In this document: positions 54,960 to 55,424 of the stretch, piece after piece | Numbering within the stretch: the stretch's first letter is position 1 | How the letters are laid out: each line of letters starts with the position of its first letter | Position numbers and translations under genes: made by a program | The notes under the pieces: generated by a model | The model's database searches: none | The model's input: only the letters and a program-made list of their open reading frames with translations | Told to the model about the DNA's origin: nothing | Assembly (NCBI GenBank): GCA_964017155.1 | Contig: OZ024858.1 | Coordinates: 21,112,157 to 21,176,156 of the forward strand | Direction of reading: 5' to 3' | Length of the DNA: 64,000 bases | Origin: Oasisia sp. SBJ-2009 | Taxonomy: Eukaryota > Annelida > Polychaeta > Sabellida > Siboglinidae

Positions 54960-55424
54960 ACTGCCATCAGTGTAGACTAGATATTAGAATATTTTCATTT
55001 TCACAAAGAACAGTTAACAAATGGAACAGATTACCATCTGATTGTGTAGGTACTAGTAGTGTTAATGTTTTAAAATAAAATTGACATATACCTAAGACGG
55101 GTGGGGTATACTTAGACAGGTTGGAATCTCAATAAGCCAAAGGGCTTCCTAGTCCACCTGAATTGAATCTCTAGGTGGCAATCTTGTTAAATCTTGCTAA
55201 GTCAGGTAGATGAAATCTGTTAAGTTTACTACATTGTGTATGTAATATATCAGTGCAGTTGTAAAGTCTGAGAAATGCAATTTTTATAATCTTGCATTTG
55301 CCGCGTTGACAGCATGGACGCGGGACACAACGGTCACGTGCAACTCAATAACAACGAAGGAGATGACAACAGCGCAAGCGCCCGACTCGGTGAGGGATAT
55401 CGCGATGCGGCCACCATCCTGTGA
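13..55424 (+). CDS. Giant cadherin-repeat transmembrane protein, CDH23-like, 3' part of gene (58 exons, joined)
   Basis: Seen: 58 exons with AG/GT borders chain in one open frame of about 3,065 residues; the first exon is phase 0 and lacks an initiator, so the gene starts left of the window. Residues about 1-2522 (e1-e46) are 24 tandem cadherin repeats with the usual signatures (VxAxDxxxP, PxF, AxDxD, YxI, FFxINxxTGxI). Then come a canonical repeat, a juxtamembrane domain, one transmembrane helix and about 125 cytoplasmic residues. Known: such proteins sit at the cell surface and mediate calcium-dependent adhesion or tip-link-like tethering. The LISPENR juxtamembrane start, the many repeats and the C-terminal T-I-L resemble the cadherin-23/protocadherin-15/Cad87A group. 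Inference: a CDH23-like divergent cadherin. A Fat-type protein is less likely, since no EGF or laminin-G module lies between the repeats and the membrane. The final splice pattern is unverified without transcripts. Confidence 0.9.
436..573 (+). CDS. Cadherin exon e2 (46 codons)
   Basis: Starts after ttttttcag with [14 protein letters not shown] and ends STYK before gttagt. It supplies the second half of the unit begun by e1, with FFSV and [12 protein letters not shown] in place of the TGxI core. Confidence 0.9.
605..940. other. AT-rich intron filler, possible LINE 3' remnant
   Basis: Intron e2/e3. Very AT-rich with TAATA/AATAAT runs; ctagcaataaaaccattc followed by ggcgcattacactt near 662-697 recalls the retrotransposon 3' ends found elsewhere in the window, read on the minus strand. 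Confidence 0.35.
1056..1241 (+). CDS. Cadherin exon e3 (62 codons)
   Basis: Starts [11 protein letters not shown] after cttcag and ends ANDMDK before gtgagt. Its linker [11 protein letters not shown] is one of the few that keep the NDN of the canonical calcium motif, though the leading Asp is Thr. Confidence 0.92.
1324..1633 (+). mobile_element. tRNA-derived SINE, family 1
   Basis: Has an A-box-like tggctcaggggtagagc and a B-box-like gggttcgaatcc in its head, and a tail reading ggatactgcgctatataaga. Near-full copies occur at 27232-27570 (+) and 62999-63304 (-). The tRNA-like head would carry an internal pol III promoter. Confidence 0.8.
1953..2340 (+). mobile_element. LINE 3' fragment (copy A)
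   Basis: Closely matches 3370-3754 in the next-but-one intron over about 380 bp, including [12 protein letters not shown] codons at its start and a gatttacaaataaaaatt end. It is a 5'-truncated non-LTR retrotransposon tail. Confidence 0.75.
2367..2489 (+). CDS. Cadherin exon e4 (41 codons)
   Basis: Starts after gtgtag with [18 protein letters not shown], continues with [13 protein letters not shown] and ends EYR before gtgagt. Confidence 0.9.
2630..2922. repeat. 18-bp minisatellite, about 16 copies
   Basis: Unit ggtgaactcgggcgtcgc in the intron e4/e5. GC-rich and highly homogeneous in its middle; open in several frames because 18 is a multiple of 3, so those frames are not genes. Confidence 0.95.
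3068..3250 (+). CDS. Cadherin exon e5 (61 codons)
   Basis: Starts [14 protein letters not shown] after ttacag and ends ARDADLK before gtaggt. The linker is [10 protein letters not shown], so the Arg common to other units is missing here. Confidence 0.92.
3317..3754 (+). mobile_element. LINE 3' fragment (copy B) with reverse-transcriptase C-terminus
   Basis: Reads [15 protein letters not shown], then after a frame shift [14 protein letters not shown], a typical C-terminal tail of CR1/L2/jockey-like reverse transcriptases, followed by a 3' UTR shared with copy A and a TTATTATTATT end. Confidence 0.8.
3755..4117. other. Intron remainder, nothing recognised
   Basis: AT-rich intron sequence up to the e6 acceptor; no repeat or coding feature that I can support. 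Confidence 0.5.
4118..4246 (+). CDS. Cadherin exon e6 (43 codons)
   Basis: Starts after tttgcag with [17 protein letters not shown], has [11 protein letters not shown] and ends SYT. Its donor gtaagatctttga is copied in imperfect form twice downstream in the intron. Confidence 0.9.
4247..4400. repeat. Degenerate donor-derived tandem repeat
   Basis: The real e6 donor gtaagatctttga (4247) recurs as gtaagacctttga (4295) and gtaagacatttga (4352), with shared flanking text (tagcttagac, actgag). Confidence 0.6.
4682..4864 (+). CDS. Cadherin exon e7 (61 codons)
   Basis: Starts [14 protein letters not shown] after tttcag and ends GATDRDQ before gtgggt; linker [15 protein letters not shown] array begins 16 bp beyond the exon end. 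Confidence 0.92.
4880..4970. repeat. (GGAC)n tetranucleotide array
   Basis: About 23 uninterrupted GGAC units just past the e7 donor; the same motif recurs at 42674 and 61982. Confidence 0.97.
5405..5539 (+). CDS. Cadherin exon e8 (45 codons)
   Basis: Starts [20 protein letters not shown] after gacag, has [15 protein letters not shown] and ends SFS before gtaagt. Confidence 0.9.
6001..9790 (+). repeat. 44-bp minisatellite, about 86 copies, carrying splice-site copies
   Basis: Unit: gggactagtgacatgtgact followed by ttgttcagttcacggtgaga and a short gtgc/gtga join. The spacing of ttgttcag is 44 bp. The last copy overlaps the true acceptor and first codons of exon e9, so the array grew from that splice junction. 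Variants (gtgagg/gtgcgg, agttcac/acttcac) recur in blocks, suggesting segmental amplification. Confidence 0.97.
9771..9959 (+). CDS. Cadherin exon e9 (63 codons)
   Basis: Starts [14 protein letters not shown] after tttgttcag and ends ARDDDRK before gtacgt; linker [12 protein letters not shown]. The first 20 or so exon bases and the acceptor are the last unit of the long 44-bp minisatellite upstream. I placed the start at the last acceptor because only there does the frame continue as cadherin. Confidence 0.9.
10112..10222. repeat. (TA)n array
   Basis: Long AT dinucleotide run with some tac/tcatt interruptions at its left edge, in intron e9/e10. Confidence 0.95.
10429..10548 (+). CDS. Cadherin exon e10 (40 codons)
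   Basis: Starts after gtttcag with [20 protein letters not shown], has [10 protein letters not shown] and ends YYT before gtgagt. Confidence 0.9.
10549..11069. other. Intron e10/e11 left part, nothing recognised
   Basis: Unique-looking sequence between the e10 donor and the pentamer array; no gene or element supported. Confidence 0.5.
11070..11182. repeat. (GGCGT)n pentanucleotide array
   Basis: About 22 perfect GGCGT units, ending about 35 bp before the e11 acceptor. Confidence 0.97.
11218..11523 (+). CDS. Cadherin exon e11, fused double exon (102 codons)
   Basis: One exon spans a whole unit that elsewhere is split in two: [14 protein letters not shown], linker [10 protein letters not shown], then [13 protein letters not shown] runs on without an intron to [13 protein letters not shown] and KQYV before gtaagt. 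This looks like loss of the mid-unit intron. A (GGCGT)n array ends about 35 bp upstream, and a CTTCTC/CTC array starts about 30 bp downstream. Confidence 0.92.
11552..12082. repeat. (CTTCTC)n then (CTC)n pure polypyrimidine tract
   Basis: About 180 bp of CTTCTC hexamers pass directly into about 265 bp of CTC triplets, then degenerate CT-rich text. It starts about 30 bp after the e11 donor. Open frames through it (poly-Ser, poly-Glu, poly-Arg) are artefacts of the triplet repeat. Confidence 0.97.
12484..12675 (+). CDS. Cadherin exon e12 (64 codons)
   Basis: Starts [13 protein letters not shown] after gttcag and ends ATDNDLQ before gtatat; linker [10 protein letters not shown]. Confidence 0.92.
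12866..13800 (+). mobile_element. SINE-like element split by an internal minisatellite
   Basis: The left side has tggcatagtggtagcgcttc (A-box-like) and ctcagctgtatgag; the right side has gcagcatggctagaagcttc and cactggacaacgtgcgctat, matching the order of parts in SINE family 1. Between them lies the 46-bp array, so the array appears to have grown inside the element. Confidence 0.55.
12965..13665. repeat. 46-bp minisatellite, about 15 copies
   Basis: Unit agttgtatgagtcagtcact followed by gtagacactggtaggtagtt and tgtacc; cattcac/cagtcac variants alternate. Confidence 0.95.
14006..14128 (+). CDS. Cadherin exon e13 (41 codons)
   Basis: Starts [19 protein letters not shown] after ttcgcag, has [12 protein letters not shown] and ends FTYQ before gtaggt. 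Confidence 0.9.
14270..14420. repeat. CA-rich duplicated segment
   Basis: Two copies of a segment with ttgcacaaacacaagcacaa and gaatacatggg, each preceded by CACACG/CATGCA runs, in intron e13/e14. Confidence 0.8.
14494..14676 (+). CDS. Cadherin exon e14 (61 codons)
   Basis: Starts [14 protein letters not shown] after aaacag and ends NATDEDG before gtgagt; linker [10 protein letters not shown]. Confidence 0.92.
14677..15121. other. Intron e14/e15, nothing recognised
   Basis: 445 bp without a recognised element. Confidence 0.5.
15122..15244 (+). CDS. Cadherin exon e15 (41 codons)
   Basis: Starts [17 protein letters not shown] after gctgcag, has [13 protein letters not shown] and ends EYN. 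The exon end plus donor (tacaatgtaagacac) recurs in the intron as a degenerate tandem repeat. Confidence 0.92.
15235..15550. repeat. Degenerate repeat of the e15 donor region
   Basis: gtaagacac/gtaagacact-like strings following acaat recur at irregular 30-60 bp spacing, beginning with the true donor at 15245. Confidence 0.65.
15594..16000 (-). mobile_element. LINE 3' fragment, minus strand
   Basis: The minus strand at its right end reads [13 protein letters not shown], the usual reverse-transcriptase tail. Its 3' end (gcgcc, then TTATTATTAAT) matches others in the window. Confidence 0.65.
16061..16246 (+). CDS. Cadherin exon e16 (62 codons)
   Basis: Starts [13 protein letters not shown] after gtttcag and ends ANDRDLK before gtcagt; linker [10 protein letters not shown]. 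Confidence 0.92.
16247..16910. other. Intron e16/e17, nothing recognised
   Basis: 664 bp of AT-rich sequence; no coding or repeat feature supported. Confidence 0.5.
16911..17039 (+). CDS. Cadherin exon e17 (43 codons)
   Basis: Starts [17 protein letters not shown] after tttccag, has [13 protein letters not shown] and ends KYT before gtaagt. If the next intron were retained, the frame would run into the 22-bp array and stop at about 17282. Confidence 0.9.
17150..20465. repeat. 22-bp minisatellite of about 3.3 kb with higher-order structure
   Basis: Unit acctcaaccaaacacctctc plus at, with a 20-bp form lacking tc. A block with cctcccatacctcaaccc, then paired catgcttcaacc units, then acatcaacc recurs near 17546, 17811, 18051, 18721, 18951 and 19205, so blocks of about 240 bp were re-amplified. 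The unit has no stop in the forward frames, which gives a spurious 1118-codon open frame. Confidence 0.95.
20594..20776 (+). CDS. Cadherin exon e18 (61 codons)
   Basis: Starts [14 protein letters not shown] after tttcag and ends NATDEDG before gtaggt; linker [10 protein letters not shown]. Confidence 0.92.
20977..21205. mobile_element. Fold-back element (229 bp, near-perfect inverted arms)
   Basis: The left arm begins ttattgtagtataattaact and the right arm ends with its reverse complement; both contain gtcgaagctgagtacgacgt and gtactggtgtcacgtgtgtt. Arms of about 106 bp with few mismatches surround a short loop. MITE-like; no clear target duplication was found. Confidence 0.8.
21293..21415 (+). 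CDS. Cadherin exon e19 (41 codons)
   Basis: Starts [19 protein letters not shown] after gttgcag, has [11 protein letters not shown] and ends TFT before gtgagt. Confidence 0.9.
21495..21603. repeat. (GACC)n tetranucleotide array
   Basis: About 27 units; distinct from the GGAC arrays (the complement is GGTC). Confidence 0.97.
21662..21970 (+). CDS. Cadherin exon e20, fused double exon (103 codons)
   Basis: Starts [14 protein letters not shown] after tggcag, linker [10 protein letters not shown], then [14 protein letters not shown] reads straight through the usual intron position and ends LTYT before gtaggc. Together with e11 it is one of two units lacking the mid-unit intron. Confidence 0.92.
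22097..22465. repeat. (TG)n compound array
   Basis: Several long GT runs separated by tttgaatgtatt, which itself recurs at least five times, so the array is partly a longer-period repeat. Confidence 0.95.
22725..22907 (+). CDS. Cadherin exon e21 (61 codons)
   Basis: Starts [13 protein letters not shown] after ctgtag and ends ATDADQ before gtaact; linker [10 protein letters not shown]. The intron's 49-bp repeat begins with this donor. Confidence 0.92.
22908..23600. repeat. 49-bp minisatellite starting at the e21 donor
   Basis: Unit with gtaactggtttcagttatgc, tggtgttgtatatactctca and tggacatga. The first unit begins at the true donor gtaactgg; about 13 imperfect copies follow. Confidence 0.88.
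23914..24039 (+). CDS. Cadherin exon e22 (42 codons)
   Basis: Starts [20 protein letters not shown] after atacag, has [11 protein letters not shown] and ends KLE before gtaaga. Confidence 0.9.
24105..25095. repeat. 49-bp minisatellite, about 20 copies
   Basis: Unit cagtattgtcacaaagtagt, tgtgcttttcactaagtggt, gtcttcgtt. Each copy holds ttcag preceded by a weak pyrimidine stretch. Confidence 0.95.
25097..25242. repeat. 20-bp repeat, about 7 copies
   Basis: Unit gtgacatgtaccctgccttt, directly following the 49-bp array and ending about 15 bp before the e23 acceptor. Confidence 0.9.
25259..25447 (+). CDS. Cadherin exon e23 (63 codons), DxD motif absent
   Basis: Starts [14 protein letters not shown] after tttcag; linker [10 protein letters not shown]. 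Where other units end AxDxD, this one ends TASMKHHL before gtcagt, so the calcium DxD pair is lost. The frame stays open into e24. Confidence 0.88.
25494..25575. repeat. (TA)n array
   Basis: Interrupted AT dinucleotides in intron e23/e24. Confidence 0.9.
25761..25895 (+). CDS. Cadherin exon e24 (45 codons)
   Basis: Starts [17 protein letters not shown] after tttag, has [11 protein letters not shown] and ends SYT before gtgagt. Confidence 0.9.
25915..26320. repeat. (CAAC/CAAA)n tetranucleotide array
   Basis: About 400 bp of CAAC and CAAA units with atacatctaat interruptions, starting about 20 bp past the e24 donor. Confidence 0.95.
26620..26884 (-). mobile_element. Possible pogo-like DNA transposon remnant
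   Basis: The minus strand starts TA-cagcagtccctcccttta and continues with repeated cctctgatgag and ggacac text, reminiscent of pogo/Tigger termini. The other end was not identified. Confidence 0.35.
26972..27157 (+). CDS. Cadherin exon e25 (62 codons)
   Basis: Starts [14 protein letters not shown] after catgcag and ends AADQDSQ before gtcagt; linker [10 protein letters not shown]. Confidence 0.92.
27232..27570 (+). mobile_element. tRNA-derived SINE, family 1 (full copy)
   Basis: Head agcgcaatggctccggggta with ggggttcgattcctg as B box; tail ggatactgcgcgatataaga. Lies within intron e25/e26. Confidence 0.82.
27649..27771 (+). CDS. Cadherin exon e26 (41 codons)
   Basis: Starts [20 protein letters not shown] after gtgtag, has [12 protein letters not shown] and ends RYS before gtgagt. 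Confidence 0.9.
27884..28000 (+). mobile_element. SINE family 1 tail fragment
   Basis: cttgacgattggatattata through ctatataatagc resembles the 3' part of the SINE at 27232 in diverged form. Confidence 0.4.
28089..28274 (+). CDS. Cadherin exon e27 (62 codons)
   Basis: Starts [13 protein letters not shown] after ttgcag and ends GSDADLV before gtgagt. Linker [10 protein letters not shown] has Leu where PxF is usual. Confidence 0.92.
28316..28440. repeat. (GT)n array
   Basis: About 60 bp of pure GT followed by GT/GA-rich text. Confidence 0.95.
28513..28570. repeat. (ACGC)n array
   Basis: About 14 units of the tetranucleotide. Confidence 0.95.
28751..28879 (+). CDS. Cadherin exon e28 (43 codons)
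   Basis: Starts [20 protein letters not shown] after gttacag, has [12 protein letters not shown] and ends KYT before gtgagt. Confidence 0.9.
29100..29519 (+). repeat. 28-bp minisatellite ending at the e29 acceptor
   Basis: Unit gtgtttgcgtgtgtattact then gactacac, about 14 copies; the final copy reads gtgtgttactcag and is the functional acceptor. Confidence 0.95.
29520..29702 (+). CDS. Cadherin exon e29 (61 codons)
   Basis: Starts [14 protein letters not shown] after ttactcag and ends AKDDDG before gtaagt; linker [10 protein letters not shown]. The acceptor is the last unit of a 28-bp minisatellite. Confidence 0.92.
29990..30265 (-). mobile_element. LINE 3' fragment of a second family, minus strand
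   Basis: The minus strand at about 30165-30093 reads [17 protein letters not shown], a common reverse-transcriptase C-terminal motif; the rest is degenerate. Confidence 0.6.
30360..30482 (+). CDS. Cadherin exon e30 (41 codons)
   Basis: Starts [20 protein letters not shown] after tttttgcag, has [12 protein letters not shown] and ends QFQ before gtacga. Confidence 0.9.
30483..31025. other. Intron e30/e31, nothing recognised
   Basis: 543 bp without supported features. Confidence 0.5.
31026..31211 (+). CDS. Cadherin exon e31 (62 codons)
   Basis: Starts [14 protein letters not shown] after gttacag and ends ASDPDPQ before gtaatg; linker [10 protein letters not shown]. Confidence 0.92.
31559..32898. 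mobile_element. Non-autonomous hAT-type DNA transposon (1,340 bp)
   Basis: Terminal inverted repeats tagggatgggacgat (31559) and atcgtcccatcccta (ending 32898) are flanked on both sides by the 8-bp target duplication gtaggcac (31551-31558 and 32899-32906). Inner parts have further inverted repeats. No transposase frame is present, so it would depend on an enzyme made elsewhere. Confidence 0.9.
32640..32762. mobile_element. Possible nested pogo-like remnant inside the hAT element
   Basis: aagaccgctccactg and cggtcttaaatgagg form imperfect inverted arms, and the right end ggggttccactgta read on the minus strand is TA-cagtggaacccc, typical of pogo-type ends. Confidence 0.35.
33381..33503 (+). 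CDS. Cadherin exon e32 (41 codons)
   Basis: Starts [19 protein letters not shown] after gtttcag, has [11 protein letters not shown] and ends SYK before gtgagt. Confidence 0.9.
33514..33585. repeat. (ACGTC)n pentanucleotide array
   Basis: About 11 TCACG/ACGTC units starting about 10 bp past the e32 donor. Confidence 0.93.
33586..34020. other. Intron e32/e33 remainder, nothing recognised
   Basis: No supported feature before the e33 acceptor. Confidence 0.5.
34021..34206 (+). CDS. Cadherin exon e33 (62 codons)
   Basis: Starts [14 protein letters not shown] after gctcag and ends ATDADLS before gtgggt; linker [10 protein letters not shown]. Confidence 0.92.
34502..34639 (+). CDS. Cadherin exon e34 (46 codons)
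   Basis: Starts [20 protein letters not shown] after gtttcag, has [12 protein letters not shown] and ends IYK before gtaggc. Confidence 0.9.
34684..35300 (-). mobile_element. Probable LINE 3' region, minus strand
   Basis: The left edge has four (AAATC)n units, then aaattttatttcgtaacaac, the form of a 3' end with a short microsatellite tail read on the minus strand. No clear reverse-transcriptase text was found. Confidence 0.4.
35442..35627 (+). CDS. Cadherin exon e35 (62 codons)
   Basis: Starts [14 protein letters not shown] after gacag and ends ATDADAE before gtaaac; linker [10 protein letters not shown]. Confidence 0.92.
35628..36277. other. Intron e35/e36 left part, nothing recognised
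   Basis: AT-rich; no supported feature. Confidence 0.5.
36278..36620. repeat. 34-bp minisatellite, about 10 copies, with palindromic core
   Basis: Unit gagaggttgttgcttctcgg agaagtgatcacaa (split here for length). Each has the hairpin cttctcggagaag and a tgatca palindrome. Very homogeneous. Confidence 0.95.
36682..36822 (+). CDS. Cadherin exon e36 (47 codons)
   Basis: Starts [13 protein letters not shown] after gacag, has [13 protein letters not shown] and ends KYV before gtaagt. Two GP-starting exons (e34, e36) interrupt the usual G/D alternation. Confidence 0.9.
36930..37325 (-). mobile_element. Degenerate SINE family 2 copy
   Basis: Parts at 36950-36980 (acatttacccca) and 37200-37300 (gggatcttttatatctcc, gtgtctcttctgaaag) match the SINEs at 45700 and 47755 in order, with an unrelated stretch between. 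Confidence 0.5.
37504..37683 (+). CDS. Cadherin exon e37 (60 codons)
   Basis: Starts [14 protein letters not shown] after gacag and ends SASDED before gtaagt. The linker [10 protein letters not shown] is about two residues shorter than in neighbouring units and has K where R is usual. Confidence 0.92.
37728..38170. repeat. Purine-rich minisatellite, unit about 57-60 bp
   Basis: About six copies of a GA-only unit containing gagatggggaggaaggagat and gtgagggggatatgaagaaa; the strand is nearly pure purine for over 400 bp. Confidence 0.93.
38473..38595 (+). CDS. Cadherin exon e38 (41 codons)
   Basis: Starts [19 protein letters not shown] after gttgcag, has [12 protein letters not shown] and ends LYK before gtatga. 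Confidence 0.9.
38930..40391 (+). repeat. 41-bp minisatellite, about 35 copies, ending at the e39 acceptor
   Basis: Unit gtcatctagacatgacatat then ctttactctggtgtcctctg c. The final tcatctag is the real acceptor, so every copy carries the same acceptor-like text after a pyrimidine-rich stretch. Confidence 0.96.
40392..40574 (+). CDS. Cadherin exon e39 (61 codons)
   Basis: Starts [14 protein letters not shown] after tcatctag and ends ATDPDK before gtcagt; linker [10 protein letters not shown]. The acceptor tcatctag is copied throughout the 41-bp array just upstream. Confidence 0.92.
40680..41135 (+). mobile_element. AT-rich LINE 3' tail with embedded (TA)n
   Basis: Ends gatatggcgctttacaaatg cttgtaataataataata, the same ending as the other plus-strand LINE tails; a (TA)n run lies at 40907-40942. 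Confidence 0.55.
41289..41432 (+). CDS. Cadherin exon e40 (48 codons)
   Basis: Starts [15 protein letters not shown] after cgacag, has [14 protein letters not shown] and ends LTYT before gtaagt. Confidence 0.9.
41433..42013. other. Intron e40/e41, nothing recognised
   Basis: 581 bp without a supported feature. Confidence 0.5.
42014..42196 (+). CDS. Cadherin exon e41 (61 codons)
   Basis: Starts [14 protein letters not shown] after ccacag and ends ITDKDG before gtaaga; linker [10 protein letters not shown]. Confidence 0.92.
42197..42533. other. Intron e41/e42, nothing recognised
   Basis: 337 bp without a supported feature. Confidence 0.5.
42534..42656 (+). CDS. Cadherin exon e42 (41 codons)
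   Basis: Starts [19 protein letters not shown] after gttgtag, has [12 protein letters not shown] and ends SYT before gtaagt. A GGAC array begins about 17 bp past the donor. Confidence 0.88.
42674..42757. repeat. (GGAC)n array
   Basis: About 21 units, followed by (TA)n/(CA)n to about 42810. Confidence 0.97.
43140..43265. mobile_element. Relative of the fold-back element
   Basis: gtcagctatgggtcgaaacg with tcgtac, then aaatctgggaactatcaaca and tataatccatatt. The first part matches the arms of the element at 20977; the second is shared with 50160-50215. Confidence 0.5.
43266..43892. other. Intron e42/e43 right part, nothing firm
   Basis: AT-rich. A short direct repeat (gagtcctagaccatttttgcc) at about 43439 and 43475 is the only pattern noted. 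Confidence 0.5.
43893..44081 (+). CDS. Cadherin exon e43 (63 codons)
   Basis: Starts [14 protein letters not shown] after gttgtag and ends ASDNDPSS before gtgagt; linker [10 protein letters not shown]. Confidence 0.92.
44078..44405. repeat. About 62-bp repeat, 5 copies, at the e43 donor
   Basis: Unit aacattggccagatacattc agaccttcaaatcttatctt aaattaaaggctccttcaat; the first copy begins 6-8 bp past the donor. Confidence 0.9.
44406..44892. other. Intron e43/e44 remainder, nothing recognised
   Basis: No supported feature. Confidence 0.5.
44893..45039 (+). CDS. Cadherin exon e44 (49 codons)
   Basis: Starts [15 protein letters not shown] after gttgcag, has [11 protein letters not shown] and ends YYM before gtaagt. 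Confidence 0.9.
45040..45403. other. Intron e44/e45, nothing recognised
   Basis: Only a short ATGC run at about 45150-45168. Confidence 0.5.
45404..45601 (+). CDS. Cadherin exon e45 (66 codons)
   Basis: Starts [14 protein letters not shown] after gtctag and ends [11 protein letters not shown] before gtaggt; linker [10 protein letters not shown]. Confidence 0.92.
45700..45945 (-). mobile_element. tRNA-derived SINE, family 2
   Basis: Minus strand: head tggtcacgcggtagagcacc (A box) and gtggttcaatccc (B box), then a body with gagacactaaaagccggtgg. A second copy lies at 47755-47992. Confidence 0.75.
45946..46483. other. Intron e45/e46 right part, nothing recognised
   Basis: No supported feature. 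Confidence 0.5.
46484..46624 (+). CDS. Cadherin exon e46 (47 codons), last of the phase-0 series
   Basis: Starts [14 protein letters not shown] after ttgtag, has [11 protein letters not shown] and ends VYK before gtacgt. It closes the twenty-fourth repeat unit counted in this window. Confidence 0.9.
46625..46989. other. Intron e46/e47, nothing recognised
   Basis: 365 bp without a supported feature. Confidence 0.5.
46990..47114 (+). CDS. Cadherin exon e47 (phase 0 to 2)
   Basis: Starts [13 protein letters not shown] after gttgtag and is the first exon ending mid-codon (at|gtgagt). Its linker position reads [14 protein letters not shown], without the PxF seen in the other units. Confidence 0.88.
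47115..47570. other. Intron e47/e48, nothing recognised
   Basis: A short direct repeat (tttcttacatccagtctt) at about 47303 and 47351; otherwise unremarkable. Confidence 0.5.
47571..47683 (+). CDS. Cadherin exon e48
   Basis: Begins with the base completing Met from e47, then [16 protein letters not shown] (an A-B strand with IPEN), then [10 protein letters not shown]. Ends one base into a Gly codon before gtgagt. Confidence 0.88.
47755..47992 (-). mobile_element. tRNA-derived SINE, family 2 (second copy)
   Basis: Minus strand head gtgctcgcacggtagagcac and ggtggttcgatcac; body as in the 45700 copy. Confidence 0.75.
48130..48480. repeat. Degenerate tandem repeat, about 35-45 bp period
   Basis: Recurring tgtcaactgtcaccatcaca and atgtgttagtatca variants, poorly conserved, up to about 70 bp before the e49 acceptor. 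Confidence 0.6.
48549..48683 (+). CDS. Cadherin exon e49 with LDRE motif and RKKR site
   Basis: Continues G-MFRLQRRQ and has [14 protein letters not shown], the canonical cadherin LDRExxxxY motif that the earlier units lack. It ends ETSRKKRA before gtacgt; RKKR at 48668-48679 fits a furin-type site. Confidence 0.9.
48684..49195. other. Intron e49/e50, nothing recognised
   Basis: 512 bp without a supported feature. Confidence 0.5.
49196..49368 (+). CDS. Cadherin exon e50 with canonical linker
   Basis: Reads [16 protein letters not shown], then [11 protein letters not shown], the only full DxND calcium linker I found in the window. Ends MTLN before gtaagt. Confidence 0.92.
49369..49748. other. 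Intron e50/e51, nothing recognised
   Basis: 380 bp without a supported feature. Confidence 0.5.
49749..49967 (+). CDS. Cadherin exon e51, last cadherin repeat
   Basis: Starts [10 protein letters not shown], a textbook calcium-binding DxDxGxN stretch, then [14 protein letters not shown] and FTLKIAVEN; ends FIEVI before gtgagt. Confidence 0.92.
50024..50215. mobile_element. Relative of the fold-back element, diverged
   Basis: Imperfect inverted text: ttcgagccatcagctatgag on the left and ctcgtagctgataggtcaaa on the right, then aacatctgggagccatgaac as in 43215-43250. Confidence 0.5.
50270..50760 (-). mobile_element. Non-LTR retrotransposon 3' fragment (third family), minus strand
   Basis: Minus strand reads [20 protein letters not shown], then [13 protein letters not shown], and later RTVNEWNRL: reverse-transcriptase C-terminal text. 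The 3' end attgccacctagag is shared with 55170 (+) and 57106 (-). Confidence 0.75.
51054..51145 (+). CDS. Juxtamembrane exon e52 (membrane-adjacent domain start)
   Basis: Starts [14 protein letters not shown] after ttacag. From memory of the family, an LISxENR start is typical of the membrane-adjacent, SEA-like domain of CDH23/PCDH15-type proteins; I did not align it. Ends phase 2 in an Arg codon. Confidence 0.85.
51146..51603. other. Intron e52/e53 with a short perfect palindrome
   Basis: Arms gtaaagtgttacacgt (51300-51315) and its complement (51317-51332) surround a single base; otherwise nothing recognised. Confidence 0.6.
51604..51702 (+). CDS. Juxtamembrane exon e53
   Basis: Continues [18 protein letters not shown] with an acidic GDDDNK stretch; ends phase 2 before gtaagt. 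Confidence 0.85.
51997..52065 (+). CDS. Juxtamembrane exon e54 (short)
   Basis: Completes Gly from e53, then [16 protein letters not shown] and GQME; ends phase 2 before gtgagt. The 69-bp length and both junction phases fit only this joining. Confidence 0.82.
52231..52705 (+). mobile_element. Broken SINE family 1 pieces
   Basis: gcagcatagctgaacacttc ccagacaagttggg at 52291 and gtgtctgattctggagactg cactatatagtaacgt at 52662 match middle and tail parts of SINE family 1, separated by about 300 bp. Confidence 0.5.
52937..53182 (+). CDS. Exon e55 with transmembrane helix
   Basis: Starts after tttcag with [16 protein letters not shown], a Gly/Ala-rich segment, then [11 protein letters not shown] leading into a hydrophobic helix encoded at about 53109-53171 that ends CFTWS. 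No second membrane segment was seen, giving an extracellular N-terminal side and a cytoplasmic tail. Confidence 0.93.
53183..53748. other. Intron e55/e56, nothing recognised
   Basis: 566 bp; no supported feature beyond two agtacaagtagcagt-like repeats next to the donor. Confidence 0.5.
53749..53857 (+). CDS. Cytoplasmic exon e56
   Basis: Completes Arg from e55, then [18 protein letters not shown] (basic, next to the membrane) and SYLKEYETQ before gtaaga. Ends phase 0. Confidence 0.88.
54260..54745 (-). mobile_element. LINE 3' fragment, minus strand
   Basis: Minus strand reads [16 protein letters not shown] after a frame-shifted start, then a 3' UTR ending ggatattgcgctttataaat with an ATTATTATT tail. 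Confidence 0.7.
54765..54904 (+). CDS. Cytoplasmic exon e57
   Basis: Starts [17 protein letters not shown] after gacag; acidic; ends CVNPIYQ plus two bases before gtaacg. The NPIYQ end resembles an NPxY-like tyrosine motif, noted only by form. Confidence 0.88.
54917..54956. repeat. (TA)n array
   Basis: About 20 dinucleotides just past the e57 donor. Confidence 0.95.
54958..55200 (+). mobile_element. Non-LTR retrotransposon 3' fragment (third family)
   Basis: Plus strand reads [20 protein letters not shown] then VFK, followed by a tail with ctaggtggcaatcttgtta, the same family as 50270. Confidence 0.75.
55313..55424 (+). CDS. Terminal coding exon e58, PDZ-ligand C-terminus
   Basis: Starts [19 protein letters not shown] after gacag and ends RDAATIL followed by TGA at 55422-55424. 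The last residues T-I-L fit the class I PDZ-ligand form (S/T-x-hydrophobic), as seen in cadherins that bind PDZ scaffolds. Confidence 0.88.

Noticed and set aside
13..55424. Identification as a Fat, Dachsous or classical cadherin
   Set aside because: No EGF or laminin-G modules before the membrane and no catenin-binding tail; the juxtamembrane domain points to the CDH23/PCDH15-like group. The call stays tentative because the N-terminus is missing.
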